Source: SH-MAG3 sp035461245 (GTDB lineage: Bacteria; Gemmatimonadota; Gemmatimonadetes; Longimicrobiales; RSA9). Taken from it: 64,000 nucleotides of DNA. Numbering within the stretch: position 1 is the first letter of the stretch; every line of letters begins with the position of its first letter. Below are positions 24,759 through 32,169 of this stretch, in pieces. The DNA lies in the NCBI GenBank assembly GCA_035461245.1, contig DATHVP010000008.1:12657-76656 (forward strand), in the 5' to 3' direction. Below the pieces are notes generated by a model. The model worked only from the letters and a program-made list of their open reading frames with translations, had not been told where the DNA came from and made no database searches. The position numbers were made by a program, and so were the translations under genes.

Positions 24759-25615
24759 GCGCCGCGGTGCGGGCCTACTTTGAACTGACGAAGCCGGGCA
24801 TCACGCTCTTCATCGGCATCACCGCCGGTGCCGGGTTCATCACCGCGCTCGGTGGCTGGGGCATGCCCGGGCTGCTCATGGTGACACTCCTTGCAACGAT
24901 GCTCATGTCGGCGGGCGCGGCCACCCTGAACCAGGTCGTGGAACAGCGGTGGGATGCCATGATGGCGCGTACGGCTTCACGGCCCATCCCCTCGGGTCTC
25001 GTCAGTGAGCGTTCCGCCCGGGTGTTCGGGTGGGCCCTGAGCGGCATCGGCCTGGTGCTGTCACTGGCGCTGCTGCCCTGGGCGACGGCGCTGTTCCTAG
25101 TGCTCTGTCACGTCAGCTACGTCTTCGCCTATACGCCGCTCAAGCGCCGCACGCCCCTGTGCACGCTGACTGGCGCCATACCCGGTGCACTGCCGGTGCT
25201 GGCCGGGTGGGCTGCCACTGGCCAGCCCATCGACGTTGTGGCCATCGCCCTCACGGGCGTGCTGTTCATGTGGCAGATCCCCCATTTCCTGGCCATCGGC
25301 TGGATGGCACGGGACGATTACGCCAGCGCCGGTTGCCCGATGCTGGGCGTAGTGGAGTCTACCGGCCGGGCCAGTGCGCGCATTTCGCTGTTCTATGCGT
25401 CGGCCATGCTGGTCTGCGCCCTCGTCGTGGGCGTCATGTCCGACGCCGGCGCCGTGTTCCTGGCGACGGCGCTGGCAACGGGCGGCGCGTACGTCCTTTT
25501 CGCCTGGCGTTTCGTACAGCGGCGCGACCGGGCTCCGGCCCGTCAGCTGTTCTTCAGTTCCCTCCTCGTCCTGCCCATCCTCCTGGGCGCTCTGATGCTG
25601 GACCTGGCAGTATGA
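24755..25615 (+). CDS. ctaB: Protoheme IX farnesyltransferase (haem O synthase)
   Basis: A 286-residue UbiA-family membrane enzyme that adds the farnesyl chain to haem b. It shows 'LNQVVEQRWDAMMARTASRP', the Asp-containing prenyl-binding motif, and 'YTPLKRRTPL'. Together with ctaA in the neighbouring operon it makes haem A possible, which suggests that the haem-copper reductase uses haem A or O. Translationally coupled to the Sco gene (ATGA). Confidence 0.93.
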   Translation: MSAAVRAYFELTKPGITLFIGITAGAGFITALGGWGMPGLLMVTLLATMLMSAGAATLNQVVEQRWDAMMARTASRPIPSGLVSERSARVFGWALSGIGLVLSLALLPWATALFLVLCHVSYVFAYTPLKRRTPLCTLTGAIPGALPVLAGWAATGQPIDVVAIALTGVLFMWQIPHFLAIGWMARDDYASAGCPMLGVVESTGRASARISLFYASAMLVCALVVGVMSDAGAVFLATALATGGAYVLFAWRFVQRRDRAPARQLFFSSLLVLPILLGALMLDLAV

Positions 25616-25760
25616 AGCACGTCGGCGATCGGACCTTCTCACCGGCCCCCTCCCGCCGGTAGTCTGATCGTCGGCGGGCTCGCCATGCCGCCGCACCGTT
25701 GCGGAGATGCGCGCGACCCGTAAGCTCAGGGATGGTTTCATCCCTACTGACTGACGATTC
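25616..25760 (+). promoter_or_regulatory. Intergenic region with small hairpin before the symporter gene
   Basis: The gap after ctaB contains a perfect 7-bp hairpin AGGGATG-gttt-CATCCCT at 25728-25745, ending 15 bases before the GTG start at 25761. It could end the NOR operon or affect translation of the next gene; no T-run follows. Confidence 0.4.
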
Positions 25761-26747
25761 GTGAAGATCACCTGGATCGTCCGCAACTGGTTCCTCGCAG
25801 GGTTGCTCACGGCTGCTGGCCTGGCCTTTGTCTTCCCGGCGGTGGGCGCCAGGGGCGGGCCGCTCGCCCCCGAAGTGACGGCCAAAGCCGCCGTCGCCAT
25901 CATTTTCCTGTTGCAGGGACTTGCCCTGTCCCCGGAGGCGCTCCGGGCGGGTGCCATGCGCTGGCGCCTGCACAGCGCTACCCAGTTGTTCATCTTTGCC
26001 CTGTTTCCCGCCGCCGTCCTCGCCGCCGATCATGTGGCCGGCCCGGTCCTCGGCCTGAGCCCGGAAATCCGCGTCGGCTTCATCTTCCTGGCTGTCCTGC
26101 CCACCACCGTTTCCACGTGCGTGGTGCTCACCGCCGTGGCGGACGGGAACGTAGCCGGAGCCCTGTTCAACGCGGTGTTCGCGAACCTGGCAGGCGTGCT
26201 GCTGACGCCGCTGTGGGCTGCGCTGCTCATCGGTTCCGCCAGCGACGGGCCGCCCCTGCACGCCATGGTCCTGGAGATCGCGCTGCTGCTGCTGGCGCCC
26301 CTCGTCGCCGGACAGCTCCTCCGTCCTGCCCTGGCACGCCGCAACCTGATCCACCGGCGCCTCGTCAGCGTGCTGTCGAACGCGATCCTGCTCTTCATCG
26401 TGTTCACCGCCTTCGCCAACTCCGTGCACGACGGCGCGTTCCGGACAACTGGGCCGGCAGAGGTCGCCCTGGTGCTCCTGTGCGCCATTGTCCTGTTCGC
26501 CGTCGCTGCCAGCGGCGCGTGGCTGCTGGGCCGCCGCCTGGCCTTCGACCCGGCGGACGCCCGGGCCCTCTTCTTCTGTGCCCCCCAGAAGACGCTCGCC
26601 GCCGGGGTGCCCATGGCCCAGATCCTGTTCGCCGGCAATCCCGCCCTCGCCCTGATCCTGCTCCCCCTCATGGTCTACCACGTCGCCCAGCTCATTGCCG
26701 GCGCCTTCCTGGCTGACCGGCTCCGGATGCCTTCCGCAGCAGCGTGA
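25761..26747 (+). CDS. Bile acid:sodium symporter-family (SBF-like/YfeH) transporter
   Basis: A 328-residue protein with about nine to ten hydrophobic helices and the SBF-like signature (LLQGLALSPEALRAGA, FLAVLPTTVSTCVVLT, CAPQKTLAAGVPMAQ). Family members move organic anions with sodium; the substrate here is unknown. It starts at GTG 25761. It is transcribed in the same direction as the NOR operon but after a 145-base gap, and looks like an ordinary housekeeping gene. Confidence 0.9.
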   Translation: MKITWIVRNWFLAGLLTAAGLAFVFPAVGARGGPLAPEVTAKAAVAIIFLLQGLALSPEALRAGAMRWRLHSATQLFIFALFPAAVLAADHVAGPVLGLSPEIRVGFIFLAVLPTTVSTCVVLTAVADGNVAGALFNAVFANLAGVLLTPLWAALLIGSASDGPPLHAMVLEIALLLLAPLVAGQLLRPALARRNLIHRRLVSVLSNAILLFIVFTAFANSVHDGAFRTTGPAEVALVLLCAIVLFAVAASGAWLLGRRLAFDPADARALFFCAPQKTLAAGVPMAQILFAGNPALALILLPLMVYHVAQLIAGAFLADRLRMPSAAA

Positions 26748-26908
26748 TCCGCCCCGCGGACGCTGCATGCCTGCTCGTCTGGAGCTGGCGCTGGTCTGGC
26801 GCGCGGTTGCGCGCCGCTGCAATCTATCCGGTGCGCCGCTCCCACCGGCGCCGCCAGCCGGATGGGAAGAACAGGGACCCCGGACCGGGGGAGCAGGTAC
26901 TAACAGGC

Positions 26909-27223
26909 ATGAACGGGACTTCAATGGCTCTGCCCATGACGGCGGTCACGGTGGTGGCCATGGTGCTGCTTGCCGCGGCCGTTACGCGGGCGTTGCGCGC
27001 CAGGCAGAGGGCCGCCCGTACCGTCGAGAAGCCGAATTCCGAGTATACCTGGCAGGCAGTCCGGGAGAAGGAAGCCATCGGCCGCTGGCACGGTATCGAT
27101 CTCGACTCACTCCACGAGATCAACCGGGAGGAAGTGCAGAGGTTGCTGGCCGTTGCCGAGGCCACCGGCGCTGACGCCCTCCGCCCCGCAGAGCGCCGGT
27201 TCCTGGACGCCCTGGCCGGCTGA
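26909..27223 (+). CDS. Small membrane-anchored protein, DUF6576-like C-terminus
   Basis: A 104-residue protein with an N-terminal transmembrane helix (MTAVTVVAMVLLAAAVTRAL) and a charged C-terminus ending in 'LRPAERRFLDALAG'. That tail resembles the short domain often found after rhomboid proteases. The preceding 161 bases (26748-26908) hold no other feature. Function unknown. Confidence 0.65.
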   Translation: MNGTSMALPMTAVTVVAMVLLAAAVTRALRARQRAARTVEKPNSEYTWQAVREKEAIGRWHGIDLDSLHEINREEVQRLLAVAEATGADALRPAERRFLDALAG

Positions 27224-27255
27224 ACCGCAGCCCTGAACCATCCTGATGGGAGCGG

Positions 27256-27885
27256 TCAGCCGCCCGTCTGGAGGTAAGCCCGGGCCTCGTTCACCCGGTC
27301 GGCAAACGCCCTGGCATCCGTTTCACTGAACCCCTGCATCACCGGTACGCCATTCAGGTGCACGGACTCGAACACGTCCTTGCCCCGGACGCTCCATAGC
27401 ACCAGACGCCCGGACTCGTAGCGGGCCTCCGCCAGATCGACCAGGGAGTACTCGATGCCCCGGTTCAGCAGCAGCTTCAATCCGCCCCGCAGCATGCTGT
27501 CCAGCAGGCTCGCGAGGAATCCCCGCTCCGCGTCCTCAGTGTCCCCCCGGACGGTTTCCTCCAGCCCCTGGTCGGTGAGCTGCAGCATGAGCGTGGTATC
27601 CAGCAGGAGCAGCGCCATGCGGCCGTCCGTAGAGGTGATGCTGTACGACGCTCGCGTCGGCGACGCCCTCGCCACCAGGCGTGCCACCGAATCCTGACCT
27701 GTAAGGCCGGCCTGCCTGGCCGGCGGCGTATCCGACACGAAAGGCGCGGGCACCGGGCCACCAGGGGCCTGCCGCCCGTGCGGCGCGGGCGGCTGAGCCT
27801 CGCCATATGCCGGAAGGTGGACCAGCGCCGCGACCAGAACCGCGCCTGCCACCACCGTCCTTACCGTCGCCACGGACAGGCACAT
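27256..27885 (-). CDS. Secreted protein of unknown function
   Basis: A 209-residue protein if started at ATG 27885, which gives a proper signal peptide (VRTVVAGAVLVAALVHLPAYG) and avoids overlap with the cytochrome gene; a start at 27981 would bury it. After a Pro-rich linker comes a domain with no recognised motif. It lies 61 bases downstream of the cytochrome c gene on the same strand and may be co-transcribed. Confidence 0.7.
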   Translation of the reverse strand: MCLSVATVRTVVAGAVLVAALVHLPAYGEAQPPAPHGRQAPGGPVPAPFVSDTPPARQAGLTGQDSVARLVARASPTRASYSITSTDGRMALLLLDTTLMLQLTDQGLEETVRGDTEDAERGFLASLLDSMLRGGLKLLLNRGIEYSLVDLAEARYESGRLVLWSVRGKDVFESVHLNGVPVMQGFSETDARAFADRVNEARAYLQTGG

Positions 27886-27946
27886 GCGCCGCTGCCCACC
27901 GGACGTTCCGGGCGTCACTGACAAAGGGACCTCCGTTGCCGAAGGA

Positions 27947-28357
27947 TCAGCGCCGGCGCGGCGTTCCGCCGTGGCCGCCATGCACGTGTGTCGTGTCCGC
28001 CAGCGTCAGTACATAGCGTGACACGGCCTGCAGCTGTGCGTCCGAAAGGTGGCTCTGTGCCGGCATCAGGCCGAATCGCTCTATGGCGTGGGCGGGCATC
28101 GCCGACCGTTCCGCCACAGGCTCCTTCAGATATGACACCAGTGCCGCCACCGCCTCGGCCGTGTCTGCGTGCTTGCGCAGGTAGTACGCCGCTGCGTGGG
28201 ACATGGGCGGCGCCGCCTTCGCCGGCGGTTCCACGGAATGGCACATGGCACAGACCAGCTCGAAAATGCGGGCGCCTTCTGTCGCGTCCGCCTGCTGGGC
28301 ACCCGCTGGAACCGCCATCACTGCCGTAATCGCAGCCGCTACTATCGCCATTCGCAT
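27947..28357 (-). CDS. Monohaem cytochrome c
   Basis: A 136-residue periplasmic protein: signal peptide ending PAGAQQ, one CAMCH haem-c motif, and a class-I fold with Met candidates in the second half. The C-terminus HVHGGHGG is His-rich and could bind metal. It is divergent from the tonB gene and not obviously part of the respiratory operons. Confidence 0.85.
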   Translation of the reverse strand: MRMAIVAAAITAVMAVPAGAQQADATEGARIFELVCAMCHSVEPPAKAAPPMSHAAAYYLRKHADTAEAVAALVSYLKEPVAERSAMPAHAIERFGLMPAQSHLSDAQLQAVSRYVLTLADTTHVHGGHGGTPRRR

Positions 28358-28490
28358 CTCGGTTCTCCGTGCCTGGGTGGGTGCGACAGTCGCCGCTCCT
28401 CACTCTAATCGGACTCCCCCTCATCAGCAACTCAGCTATTGCGCATCCGCGCTCACAGGAACGGGATAACAACGCAATCGGCGGGCGGCT

Positions 28491-28504
28491 ACTAGCAAGA
28501 TAGT
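28491..28504 (+). promoter_or_regulatory. BlaI/MecI-like operator, distal copy
   Basis: ACTA-gcaaga-TAGT, an inverted repeat with a 6-base centre, directly followed by TGACA. The same spacing recurs 45 bases downstream. ACTA-N6-TAGT is the outer part of the BlaI/MecI/CopY-family operator (ACTACANNTGTAGT), so a repressor of that family is a plausible binder. Confidence 0.5.
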
Positions 28505-28534
28505 TGACAGCCGGTGCGACCCGCGGCATGTTGT

Positions 28535-28550
28535 AACTAGAGATGTAGTT
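28535..28550 (+). promoter_or_regulatory. BlaI/MecI-like operator, proximal copy, with extended dyad
   Basis: AACTA-gagatg-TAGTT, extended on both sides by GTTGT ... GACAAC. The TTGACA-like hexamers next to both copies (28503-28508 and 28549-28554) could be -35 elements. The site ends 36 bases before the tonB start. Confidence 0.55.
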
Positions 28551-28586
28551 GACAACGCCGGCAAGGCCCTGCACGGAGGTGGTTTC

Positions 28587-29234
28587 ATGACGGCAAACGA
28601 CCGGATGAAGGCAGGATTCGGGGACTGGCTGTGGTACTCGGTGGCGGCTGCGGCAGCGTTGCACCTGGCGCTGTTCGCCTTCTTTCCGAGCATGACGGCG
28701 GCTGACTACCGGGGGAGTAGCGACGAACTGGTGGCAATCGACATCCCGGACCAGATCGAGATCCCGCCGCCGCCCGAGCAGATTGCCCGCCCGGCCACTC
28801 CTGTGGTGAGCGATGTGAGCATTGACGACGACATAACCATCGCGCCGACCACGTTCGATGCGAACCCCATCGAGAACCTGCCGCCGCCTCCCACGACGTC
28901 CCGGGGCGAGGACGACCTGGCAGCGGCCCCCCGGTGGGTCCCCATGGAGGTGCGGCCGGAGCTGCAGAACCAGCGGGATCTGGAGCGGCTTCTGGCGCGC
29001 CACTACCCGCCCAACCTGCTCGCGGCGGGGATCAGCGGCACGCCTGTCCTGTGGTTCTTCATTGATGAGAACGGACGGGTGCTGGACACCCGGCTTCATA
29101 CGTCCAGCGGATATCAGGCCCTGGACGAGGCGGCGCGACGTGTGGCGCCGGAGATGCGTTTCTCGCCGGCAATGAACCGCAACCAGAGGGTCCGGGTCTG
29201 GGTGGAGATCGGTATCAACTTCGTGGCGCGCTGA
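28587..29234 (+). CDS. tonB: TonB-type energy transducer
   Basis: A 215-residue protein: one N-terminal transmembrane helix (WYSVAAAAALHLALFAFF), a Pro-rich periplasmic spacer (EIPPPPEQIARP, LPPPPTT) and a C-terminal TonB domain (YPPNLLAAGISGTPVLWFFIDENG). TonB passes proton-motive energy to outer-membrane receptors; a receptor gene lies convergent at 29252-31294. Two tandem BlaI-like operators precede it. A second TonB-like protein is encoded at 31512. Confidence 0.88.
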   Translation: MTANDRMKAGFGDWLWYSVAAAAALHLALFAFFPSMTAADYRGSSDELVAIDIPDQIEIPPPPEQIARPATPVVSDVSIDDDITIAPTTFDANPIENLPPPPTTSRGEDDLAAAPRWVPMEVRPELQNQRDLERLLARHYPPNLLAAGISGTPVLWFFIDENGRVLDTRLHTSSGYQALDEAARRVAPEMRFSPAMNRNQRVRVWVEIGINFVAR

Positions 29235-29251
29235 GGGCGAGGCTGGCGCGG

Positions 29252-31294
29252 TCAGAACAGGCGGATCTGGATGCTCACCAGGCGGCCGGGGCGGGGCAGG
29301 CCGCACTGGTCGTAGATGGCGGTGTTGGCAGCGTTGTCCACGGACAGGCGCGCTTCGGCGCGTGTCAGCAGTGAGGCGGGTGAATGGCGCAGGGCCCAGC
29401 TGCGGTGAATGTCCATGTCGACGCGGGTGCCTGCCACCAGTTCCACGTCTTCGCCGGACGCGGACAGGCAGAACTGGCGCCCGGTAAAGCGGGCGCGCCC
29501 GTTCCCGGACGCGGACAGGGGCAGTGGGATGCTCCCGAACAGCGAGCCGGCGACGGCGGGCTGGTTCTCCGGCCTGCCGGCCTGTCCGGTGGGAGAGACG
29601 AGCGTGGCGGACTGGACTGTAAGGTCGCCCCCGATGGCGAGGGCCCCTGCAGTATACGCGGCCAGCAGTTCGAGTCCCCGGGTGCGCAGCCGGCTCTCGT
29701 TCACGCGCTGGAAGCGTCCATCGGGCAGGGCGATGCGGACAATGGCGTCGTCCAGGTGCTGGGCGAATACGACGGCCTGCAGCTGAGCGGCACCCAGATG
29801 GGACGTGACGCCGGACTCGACGGCCATCAGGCGCTCGGGCCCGAGCTCCGGGTTCGGAGCGAACCGCTGCAGCGCCCCCGAGAACGCCTCCCGAAGGCTG
29901 GGGAACCGGCCCCGTCGGCTGGCACCCACGTGCAGCCCCACGCGGTCATGAACGAGCGCGCTCACGCCGGTCCGTGCACCCCAGGCGTGGCGTGCGGGCA
30001 CGCCTGGCTTGTCTCCGGTCTCCATGTTGTCCGCCATGTCCCACGCGCCGCCCGCACTGAGTCGGACATCCCGGAACAGGCCGCCACGGGGCGCCCCGCG
30101 CCACTCCGTCTCCACGCCGGCACTCATCAGCCGCTGGCGGTAGTGCCACGTCCCGCCGGGCACCGTTTCGTCGTGTCGTATATCGGCCAGGGTGAATGCC
30201 CCCCGCAGGTCCCCGTGCCTGCCCAGTGTGTGGTCGCCCAGCAGCCGCAGCGTAAGGTTGCGGTCGTCGCCATTCTCAAAGCCGGACCGTTCCGAGTAGC
30301 TGCGGTCGGAATACGCGACGATCTCCGTGCGGCCGCTGTCGTAGCCCACGCTGAACTCCAGGTCTCCCGTGCCACCGAACGGTGTGCCATGGAAGCCAGT
30401 CCCGCCCGACACCACTGCGAGGGTTCGCGACACGTGCGGATACCGCCAGAAGCGTGGCGCCGGCTCATCGAGTTCCGCCGCAATGCCCCGGGCGCCGGTT
30501 GACGAAGACAGCGTGGTGGACAGCCATGCGCCGGTATCGTGTCGGTACCGTGCCGCGGCGAAGGCGTCCCTGCTGCGAGCGTCGGTATTCAGCCGCAGGC
30601 CCGCCCCGGCGCCGGGCTGTGGCTCCACGATGCCCGCGGCCAGGGGCTCGCCCGGTGTATTCCTCCAGCCGGCGCCAACACGTACCAGCAGGTTACCGGC
30701 GGCGACGTCGAGGGGCACGGTGGCGTTGCTGGTGCCGCCGAATCCTCCGGCGTGATCCGCGCCTGCAGTCGCAGTCACGGAACGGGGCGGATCGTCATGC
30801 TCGCCCGCAACGCTCATCTCCACCACACCCCCCAGTACGTTGGGGCCGTGCAGCATGGAGCCAAGGCCACGGGTGAAGCGCAACCCGGTCACCGCCGTTG
30901 CCGGAACGACGGAGACGTCTGAACGGGCATCCCAAGTCAGGTTCAGCGGGATGCCGTCCACGAGCACGGCGACCTGTCGGGACTCGGAGCCCCGGGCGAG
31001 AATCTCGGCCTCACCCCGCGAGTTGGTGCGGACGTGGAGCAGGGGCACCTCCCGCAGCACGTCCTCGAGGGTGGGTGCTGCGCCGAGCCGGAGTGAATCA
31101 CGCGTGACCTGCAGCGCACTGGTGCCACCGGCGGTAGTGAGCGCGCGCGGCCCGTGTACCCGCAGCTCACCCAGCCGCAGCACGACGTCCGCGCGCACCG
31201 TGTCTGAGCGCGCCGTGTCGGCGGCCTGTCCATGGAGGCCGGGTGCGCCGGCCATCGTGGCGATGGCCAGCACGATGACGATATGACGACTCAT
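29252..31294 (-). CDS. TonB-dependent outer-membrane receptor, possibly BtuB-like
   Basis: A 680-residue protein with signal peptide (VIVLAIATMAGAPGLHGQA), plug domain ('TLEDVLREVPLLHVR', 'VAVLVDGIPLNL', 'VEMSVAG') and a C-terminal beta-barrel ending in an aromatic residue (VSIQIRLF). The substrate cannot be read from the protein. The leader on the same strand has a B12-box-like motif and a switching structure over the ribosome binding site, which points to a cobalamin receptor. It is flanked by two TonB genes. Confidence 0.9.
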   Translation of the reverse strand: MSRHIVIVLAIATMAGAPGLHGQAADTARSDTVRADVVLRLGELRVHGPRALTTAGGTSALQVTRDSLRLGAAPTLEDVLREVPLLHVRTNSRGEAEILARGSESRQVAVLVDGIPLNLTWDARSDVSVVPATAVTGLRFTRGLGSMLHGPNVLGGVVEMSVAGEHDDPPRSVTATAGADHAGGFGGTSNATVPLDVAAGNLLVRVGAGWRNTPGEPLAAGIVEPQPGAGAGLRLNTDARSRDAFAAARYRHDTGAWLSTTLSSSTGARGIAAELDEPAPRFWRYPHVSRTLAVVSGGTGFHGTPFGGTGDLEFSVGYDSGRTEIVAYSDRSYSERSGFENGDDRNLTLRLLGDHTLGRHGDLRGAFTLADIRHDETVPGGTWHYRQRLMSAGVETEWRGAPRGGLFRDVRLSAGGAWDMADNMETGDKPGVPARHAWGARTGVSALVHDRVGLHVGASRRGRFPSLREAFSGALQRFAPNPELGPERLMAVESGVTSHLGAAQLQAVVFAQHLDDAIVRIALPDGRFQRVNESRLRTRGLELLAAYTAGALAIGGDLTVQSATLVSPTGQAGRPENQPAVAGSLFGSIPLPLSASGNGRARFTGRQFCLSASGEDVELVAGTRVDMDIHRSWALRHSPASLLTRAEARLSVDNAANTAIYDQCGLPRPGRLVSIQIRLF

Positions 31295-31302
31295 GTCGGG
31301 CG

Positions 31303-31500
31303 AGTCTCCTGGCGCAGGTCGGCGAAGTCAGCAGGCGCAGGAGACTAGCGGAAGCCTGCCTTCCGGCCAAGTCTCCGGCTGCCCTGCAAGCATGTCATGC
31401 AACGCCTCAGCAGCCGTCAGGCCCGCTTGTGCGGCAGCTCCTCAGCCGTGCCACCTTGTACGGGTGGCAAAGTGGACGCACCTTGAAGGTGTTCCCTGGA
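31303..31500 (-). promoter_or_regulatory. Structured leader of the receptor gene; cobalamin-riboswitch-like
   Basis: Read on the - strand, 31380-31365 gives AGCCGGAGACTTGGCC, close to the B12 box that ends cobalamin riboswitches, and further upstream is GAGCTGCCGCACAAGCGG, similar to the conserved internal loop of that class. Downstream, three elements can pair alternatively: GGAGACT (31376-31370), AGTCTCC (31346-31340) and GGAGACT (31309-31303), the last being the ribosome binding site of the receptor gene. The AGTCTCCTG/CAGGAGACT helix (31338-31346 with 31303-31311) would hide that site. The aptamer class is a proposal; the sequestering helix is directly visible. Confidence 0.55.
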
Positions 31501-31511
31501 AAGGAGGCTCC

Positions 31512-32072
31512 ATGGTCGAAGTGCCGGAACGGCGCATCTCACCTGTTCGCGTCACCGCCGCGAACGCCCGGTTGCGACGCCGCCATCGGCTTGTCGCATG
31601 GGGCGCAGTAGGGGTGACGATAATCGTTCACGTCTGGCTCCTGTTCTTCACCCCGACATTTGCCATCTTCAGTGATCCCGGCCATGCAAGGATGGTGGTC
31701 GTGCTGGGCGAATGGCACCATCCGTCCCAGCCTGGCAGCGAGATTGATCCCGCCCGCGCGACAGCCGACACGCTGCCGCTGCTTCCGGTCCTCCTGAATG
31801 AGGGCATCGTCCAGCATCGCGTGCCGCGCCTCTACCCGTACCCGCTGTGGAAGGAGCGCGAGCCGGCCAGTGCACTGGTCGAGATCGCCATCAGAAGCAA
31901 TGGCCGGGTGGCGCAGGTGACCGTACTCGAACCTTCGGAAATCGGTGCGGATGAGGCGCTCGTCAACCTGGTGCGACTGATGAGGTTCTCGTTGCCGGCG
32001 ACACAGGCGTCCGGCGGCTTCCTCGGCGTCGCCGAGGTCGCCGTGGTATCCCCGTCGCGGGTGCCGCGTTGA
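31512..32072 (+). CDS. TonB-family protein (second copy)
   Basis: A 186-residue protein with one transmembrane helix (LVAWGAVGVTIIVHVWLLFF) and a C-terminal TonB-like domain ('RLYPYPLWKEREPASALVEIAIRSNG', shown in part by family feel). It has a strong ribosome binding site (aaggagg), which sets the start at 31512. It is divergent from the receptor gene. The Pro-rich spacer of classical TonB is missing and the protein is short, so it may be a specialised or degenerate TonB. Confidence 0.8.
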   Translation: MVEVPERRISPVRVTAANARLRRRHRLVAWGAVGVTIIVHVWLLFFTPTFAIFSDPGHARMVVVLGEWHHPSQPGSEIDPARATADTLPLLPVLLNEGIVQHRVPRLYPYPLWKEREPASALVEIAIRSNGRVAQVTVLEPSEIGADEALVNLVRLMRFSLPATQASGGFLGVAEVAVVSPSRVPR

Positions 32073-32169
32073 GCAGCGCCGCCGTGTCCCGCTGGCACCG
32101 GCGCGAAATGTGCCCAATGGCCCCCGCAGGCAGATGAGATCAGTGACTCACGGGAAGCGAGTTCCGTCC

